A stretch of 36,735 nt of DNA from positions 1 through 36,735 of the forward strand of contig NZ_JAKDUR010000020.1 of NCBI RefSeq assembly GCF_030457605.1, read 5' to 3'. Position numbers and translations under genes: made by a program. This document shows positions 33,522 through 36,735 of the stretch, piece by piece (position 1 is the first letter of the stretch; each line of letters starts with the position of its first letter). This DNA comes from Halomonas sp. GTDB lineage: Bacteria; Pseudomonadota; Gammaproteobacteria; Pseudomonadales; Halomonadaceae. The notes under the pieces were generated by a model that saw only the letters and a program-made list of their open reading frames with translations, was not told the DNA's origin and did not search any database.

Positions 33522-33736
33522 AGCTACTCTTCTCTAACAGGTGAATCGGCGAACAGTTAAAGCGGCTCACAGTTGAGTCGGCCTGCCGTTACCACCGCAC
33601 TGAACGCGTGTCTGACGCTCCGGCGGCAACCGAATAATCTCAGGGGGAAACGCGCGTAATGTAACACGCCGACAGGACAAAAGCCGGCATGTTCCAAAGT
33701 TGGCATAACGTATAGTTGACACCGGCGCCTGAAGGG

Positions 33737-34960
33737 CTACGCGGTCTTCGCTACGGGCTGCTGCGCGGCCTCGCCGGTGAAAAACATCGGGCGCAGTTTC
33801 ACTCCGAACATATTTCCGGAAAAAGCGGCCACCAGCCACAGCCAGCCGTGCAGGCTGCCCGAGGCAATGCCGCTGAAGTAGGCGCCGATGTTGCAGCCAA
33901 ACGCCAACCGCGCACCGTAGCCAAGCAGCAAGCCGCCGATGACGGCCGCCAGCAATGAGCGCAGCGGAATGCGAAAGTTCGGCGCAAAGCGCCCGGCAAG
34001 GCTGGCGGCTGCCAACGCCCCCAGCATGATGCCAACATTCATCACCGTGGTGATATCGCTCCACACGCTGGCATCCAGCGCCGCAGCGTTGCCGGGCGAC
34101 TGCCAATAGCCCCACTGGCTGACATCGCCCCCCAGCAGTGAAAAGCCCTTGGCGCCCCACAGCGCAAACGCCGAGGTAATGCCCCAGGGACGGCCGGCCA
34201 ATGCCAGCGTGGCAAAGTTAAGCAGTGCCAGCGCCAACGCCCCGGCCAGCAGTGGCCATGGGCCTGCCGCCAGTCGTGCCAGGCCCTGGCGGGGCGCCGC
34301 CACGACATGCTCAAGCTCGCCGTGGCGGCGTTTTTCCAGCACCACGGTGGCCGCAGTGATCACGGCAAAAAGCACCAGACTGATGGCAATACCGCCACCC
34401 GGGCCGGCGACATCCACCAGCGACACCGGGCGGAAGGCCGGCAGGCTCTGCCAGAAGCTGAAATGCGCGGTACCGATGACCGAGCCGACGATAAAGAACA
34501 CCAGCGTGATCAGCATGCGTGCATTGCCGCCGCCGGCGGTAAACAGCGTGCCCGATGCACAGCCGCCGCCCAGCTGCATGCCCAAACCAAATAAAAACGC
34601 GCCCACAATTACCGAGAGACCCAACGGTGCCACAAAGCCCTGAACCGCCACGCCATTCAGGGTGCCGGCGCCCAGCGCAGGAAAGAACAGCACCACGGCC
34701 AGGGCGAGCATCAGCATCTGCGCGCGCAGCCCGCGGCCGCGACGCTGGGTGATAAACACGCGCCAGGCCGAGGTAAAGCCGAAAGCCGCGTGGTACAGCA
34801 CCACGCCAAACAGCCCGCCAACGATCAGCAACAGGCCGATATTGGCGGAAAACAACGTGCCGACCAGTACGCCACCCAGAACAATCGCGGCAATCGCAAA
34901 GGCCGCGATGCGATAACGTGCCGCCGGCATTTGCGTTGCCTTCATTGACGCTTCACTCAT
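33737..34960 (-). CDS. YeeE/YedE-family (TsuA-like) thiosulfate or sulfur-compound transporter
   Basis: A 407-residue inner-membrane protein with about nine to ten hydrophobic segments and two internal halves, typical of the YeeE/YedE (PF04143-type) family, which includes the thiosulfate channel TsuA. Both halves keep a conserved cysteine: LGGGCASGTLFTAGG near residue 135 and FGCNIGAYFSGIASGSLHGW near residue 350. In TsuA such cysteines line the path and relay thiosulfate. The ATG at 34960 follows AGGGG by eight bases; a GTG nine bases upstream is too close to that site. It begins 12 bases after the trpS stop, so the two are probably cotranscribed. No TusA-like gene is next to it. Confidence 0.87.
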   Translation of the reverse strand: MSEASMKATQMPAARYRIAAFAIAAIVLGGVLVGTLFSANIGLLLIVGGLFGVVLYHAAFGFTSAWRVFITQRRGRGLRAQMLMLALAVVLFFPALGAGTLNGVAVQGFVAPLGLSVIVGAFLFGLGMQLGGGCASGTLFTAGGGNARMLITLVFFIVGSVIGTAHFSFWQSLPAFRPVSLVDVAGPGGGIAISLVLFAVITAATVVLEKRRHGELEHVVAAPRQGLARLAAGPWPLLAGALALALLNFATLALAGRPWGITSAFALWGAKGFSLLGGDVSQWGYWQSPGNAAALDASVWSDITTVMNVGIMLGALAAASLAGRFAPNFRIPLRSLLAAVIGGLLLGYGARLAFGCNIGAYFSGIASGSLHGWLWLVAAFSGNMFGVKLRPMFFTGEAAQQPVAKTA

Positions 34961-34972
34961 CGGTTTCACCCC

Positions 34973-35989
34973 TTACACAAAACGGCCAAGCCCAATGGCT
35001 GAGCGCAGCTTATCCATGGTGACGGCGGCTTCTTCCCGGGCACGTTCCGCCCCCTGCTGCAGCACCTGTTCAATATGGCCGGGATCTTCCATCAGGGCGT
35101 TGTAGCGCTCCCGGGGCTCGCTCAGGTGGGCGTTCAGGTGCTCGAACACCTGGTTCTTGGCCTCTCCCCAGCCGATACCCTCGGCATACCGGGTGCGCAT
35201 GGCGGCGGTTTCCTCGGCGCTGGCAAAGGCGGAGTAGATCTGGAACAGCGTGCAGCTTTGCGGGTCCTTGGGTTCGCCCGGCTCCAGCGAGTTGGTCTTG
35301 ATCTTGCGCACCAGCTTCTGCAGCTTTTTCTCGGAGACGAACAGCGGAATGGTGTTGTTGTAGCTCTTGGACATCTTGCGTCCGTCAAGCCCGCCCAGCA
35401 CCTCGGTCTTTTCATCCACCACCGCCTGGGGCAGGGTAAAATACTCGCCCTTGTACAGGTGATTGAAGCGCCCGGCGATGTCCCGCGCCATCTCGATATG
35501 CTGGATCTGATCGCGCCCTACCGGTACGCGGTTGGCGTTGAACATCAGAATGTCGGCCGCCATCAGCACCGGGTAGCCGAATAGCCCCATGGTAATGCCT
35601 TTGTCGGCATCCTGATTGCCGGCCTCTTCATTCTCGGCCACGGCGGCCTTGTAGGCGTGGGCGCGGTTCATCAGCCCCTTTGCACACACACAGGAAAGCA
35701 TCCAGGCAAGTTCCGGGGTCTCGATGATATCGGACTGGCGGTAAAAAATGGCGTTGTCGGTATCCAGCCCCATCGCCAGCCAGGCGGCGGCAATTTCCAG
35801 CCGCGACTGCTGCACGCGCCCGGGGTCCTGGCACTTGATCAGGGCATGATAGTCGGCCAGAAAATAGAACGACTGCACGTTGGGGTCCTGGCTTGCCTCG
35901 ATGGCGGGCTTGATCGCGCCAACGTAGTTGCCAAGGTGCGGCGTACCGGTGGTGGTGATACCGGTCAGTACGCGGGTTTTATCTGCCAT
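34973..35989 (-). CDS. trpS: Tryptophanyl-tRNA synthetase TrpS
   Basis: A 338-residue class I aminoacyl-tRNA synthetase that charges tRNA-Trp. The HIGH-like motif is [13 protein letters not shown] near residue 17, and the KMSKS motif is [16 protein letters not shown] near residue 195. The dimer and tryptophan-binding region includes [24 protein letters not shown]. The ATG at 35989 ([11 protein letters not shown]) is chosen by family alignment; an upstream in-frame start lacks similarity. The ribosome site is weak (GCGAGA). The transporter gene follows at 12 bases. Upstream, TTGAAT and TGTATG on the minus strand, 17 bases apart within 36016-36046, are a modest promoter candidate. Confidence 0.97.
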   Translation of the reverse strand: MADKTRVLTGITTTGTPHLGNYVGAIKPAIEASQDPNVQSFYFLADYHALIKCQDPGRVQQSRLEIAAAWLAMGLDTDNAIFYRQSDIIETPELAWMLSCVCAKGLMNRAHAYKAAVAENEEAGNQDADKGITMGLFGYPVLMAADILMFNANRVPVGRDQIQHIEMARDIAGRFNHLYKGEYFTLPQAVVDEKTEVLGGLDGRKMSKSYNNTIPLFVSEKKLQKLVRKIKTNSLEPGEPKDPQSCTLFQIYSAFASAEETAAMRTRYAEGIGWGEAKNQVFEHLNAHLSEPRERYNALMEDPGHIEQVLQQGAERAREEAAVTMDKLRSAIGLGRFV

Positions 35990-36044
35990 ATTCTCGCCTA
36001 TCCATGTTCCAGTAAAAACCATACATTAAAAAATAAAGCGGCAT

Positions 36045-36735
36045 TCAACGCAAGAAATAAGGCTGCCAATACCCGCTGTCCGAAATAGCATTTGAAGCGC
36101 CGAGCATTAATCCACCTTCACTCATAATACTTCCAGAGCCACTCACTCCAACTTCCCCCCCCCAAACGGCACCTCGTAATTTTGCAGACCCCTCAACATC
36201 AACTTCAGCTTTAGGCGCATAAATTCTGGCCGCAACATGTGCACTGCCGTCGACATCCACATCGTCACCCACAGAGTAAATCGACAACCTAGGCTCTCCT
36301 TCTTCATTATCTACACTTACACCCTGCATATCCAAGGAACTATGAATATCAACTTCACCCTTTACAAAAACCACCAATGATGCATTATCATTCTCAAAGA
36401 TTAAACTTCCCCCACCTCCACCTCCCAGAGAAAAGTCCCCATCCACAACCAGAACCGTATCATCAACTACTGAAAGAGACCCATTAGATTGCTTAAAGTC
36501 CTTAGTACGCACCACTGGCAACACACCGCTAAAGCCGGGAATATAAGAAACATCGAGCTCTACACTTTTTACCTTTAGCTCCTCTTCTTGCACATCATGC
36601 TTCTTATTAAACATCCTAAGCCCATCACCTTTAAAAAAACCGTCAACGTGGGGCCAGTCTCCTACCTTCACATCATCATATCCATACGCAGCTTGAGCTA
36701 GTGCTTTTGTCTGCTCATCAACACAGTCATATATA
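36045..36735 (-). CDS. Incomplete gene for a repeat-rich, probably surface or pilus-associated protein
   Basis: The C-terminal 229 codons of a gene that stays open to the right edge of the window, so its start is not seen. The protein has a Gly run (SLGGGGGGSLIF), then alternating short hydrophobic/acidic strands such as VVFVKGEVDIHSSL, VDVDGSAHVAARIYAPKAEV and VEGSAKLRGAVWGGEVGVSG, and ends GYWQPYFLR. This short-strand pattern (x-V-D-V-x-G-S-A, IYAPKA, GAVWGG) recalls the C-terminal region (DUF7305-like) of PilX-type pilus assembly and other surface proteins; that is an inference from pattern. The gene is visibly AT-richer than its neighbours and contains a nine-G run in its coding strand. 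Confidence 0.7.
   Translation of the reverse strand, partial: IYDCVDEQTKALAQAAYGYDDVKVGDWPHVDGFFKGDGLRMFNKKHDVQEEELKVKSVELDVSYIPGFSGVLPVVRTKDFKQSNGSLSVVDDTVLVVDGDFSLGGGGGGSLIFENDNASLVVFVKGEVDIHSSLDMQGVSVDNEEGEPRLSIYSVGDDVDVDGSAHVAARIYAPKAEVDVEGSAKLRGAVWGGEVGVSGSGSIMSEGGLMLGASNAISDSGYWQPYFLR
36155..36163 (-). repeat. Nine-G homopolymer in the coding strand of the edge gene
   Basis: Nine C on the plus strand, read as nine G in the gene, encode part of VWGGEV. Gain or loss of one base would shift the frame about 40 codons before the stop. Tracts of this length in surface-protein genes can vary by slippage. Confidence 0.7.

Noticed and set aside
33522..33736. Regulatory structure upstream of maeA
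   Set aside because: Only long-range weak pairings and no acceptable -35/-10 pair were found.

Overview
The window is a chromosomal stretch of a GC-rich gammaproteobacterium. From memory of gene order and protein style, a halophilic Halomonadaceae member (Halomonas type) is the best guess; this is inference, not a database result. Almost all of it is housekeeping DNA. Two blocks follow the Pseudomonas order as I remember it: greA-carB-carA-dapB-dnaJ-dnaK-grpE-recN on the left, and clpB-pgeF-rluD-bamD ... PP0621 family-thiO-fimT in the middle.

Left region (1-15.4 kb): greA, carB and carA (minus) make carbamoyl phosphate and a transcription elongation factor. A complete dcm-vsr pair (plus) sits between carA and dapB. 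Then come dapB, an EamA-type permease and the dnaJ-dnaK-grpE chaperone genes (minus). recN (plus) diverges from grpE. Sigma-32-like promoters lie before grpE, between grpE and dnaK, and before clpB, so the three chaperone loci look like one heat-shock regulon.

Middle region (15.4-28.6 kb): ilvI-ilvH (minus) encode acetohydroxyacid synthase and follow a long leader. The leader holds seven small hairpins, every one with a five-base loop, and several loops are complementary to each other. This is the most unusual structure in the window and I do not recognise it. Then follow clpB-pgeF-rluD (minus), bamD (plus), nadE (minus), a PP0621-family membrane protein (plus), thiO (minus), an isolated FimT/GspH pseudopilin (plus) and trxB (minus).

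Right region (28.6-36.7 kb): acnA (plus), maeA (minus), then trpS followed closely by a YeeE/YedE (TsuA-like) sulfur transporter (minus). At the right edge is an incomplete, AT-richer gene for a repeat-rich, probably surface or pilus-associated protein with a nine-G run in its coding strand.

I saw no tRNA, rRNA, CRISPR array, insertion sequence or prophage.
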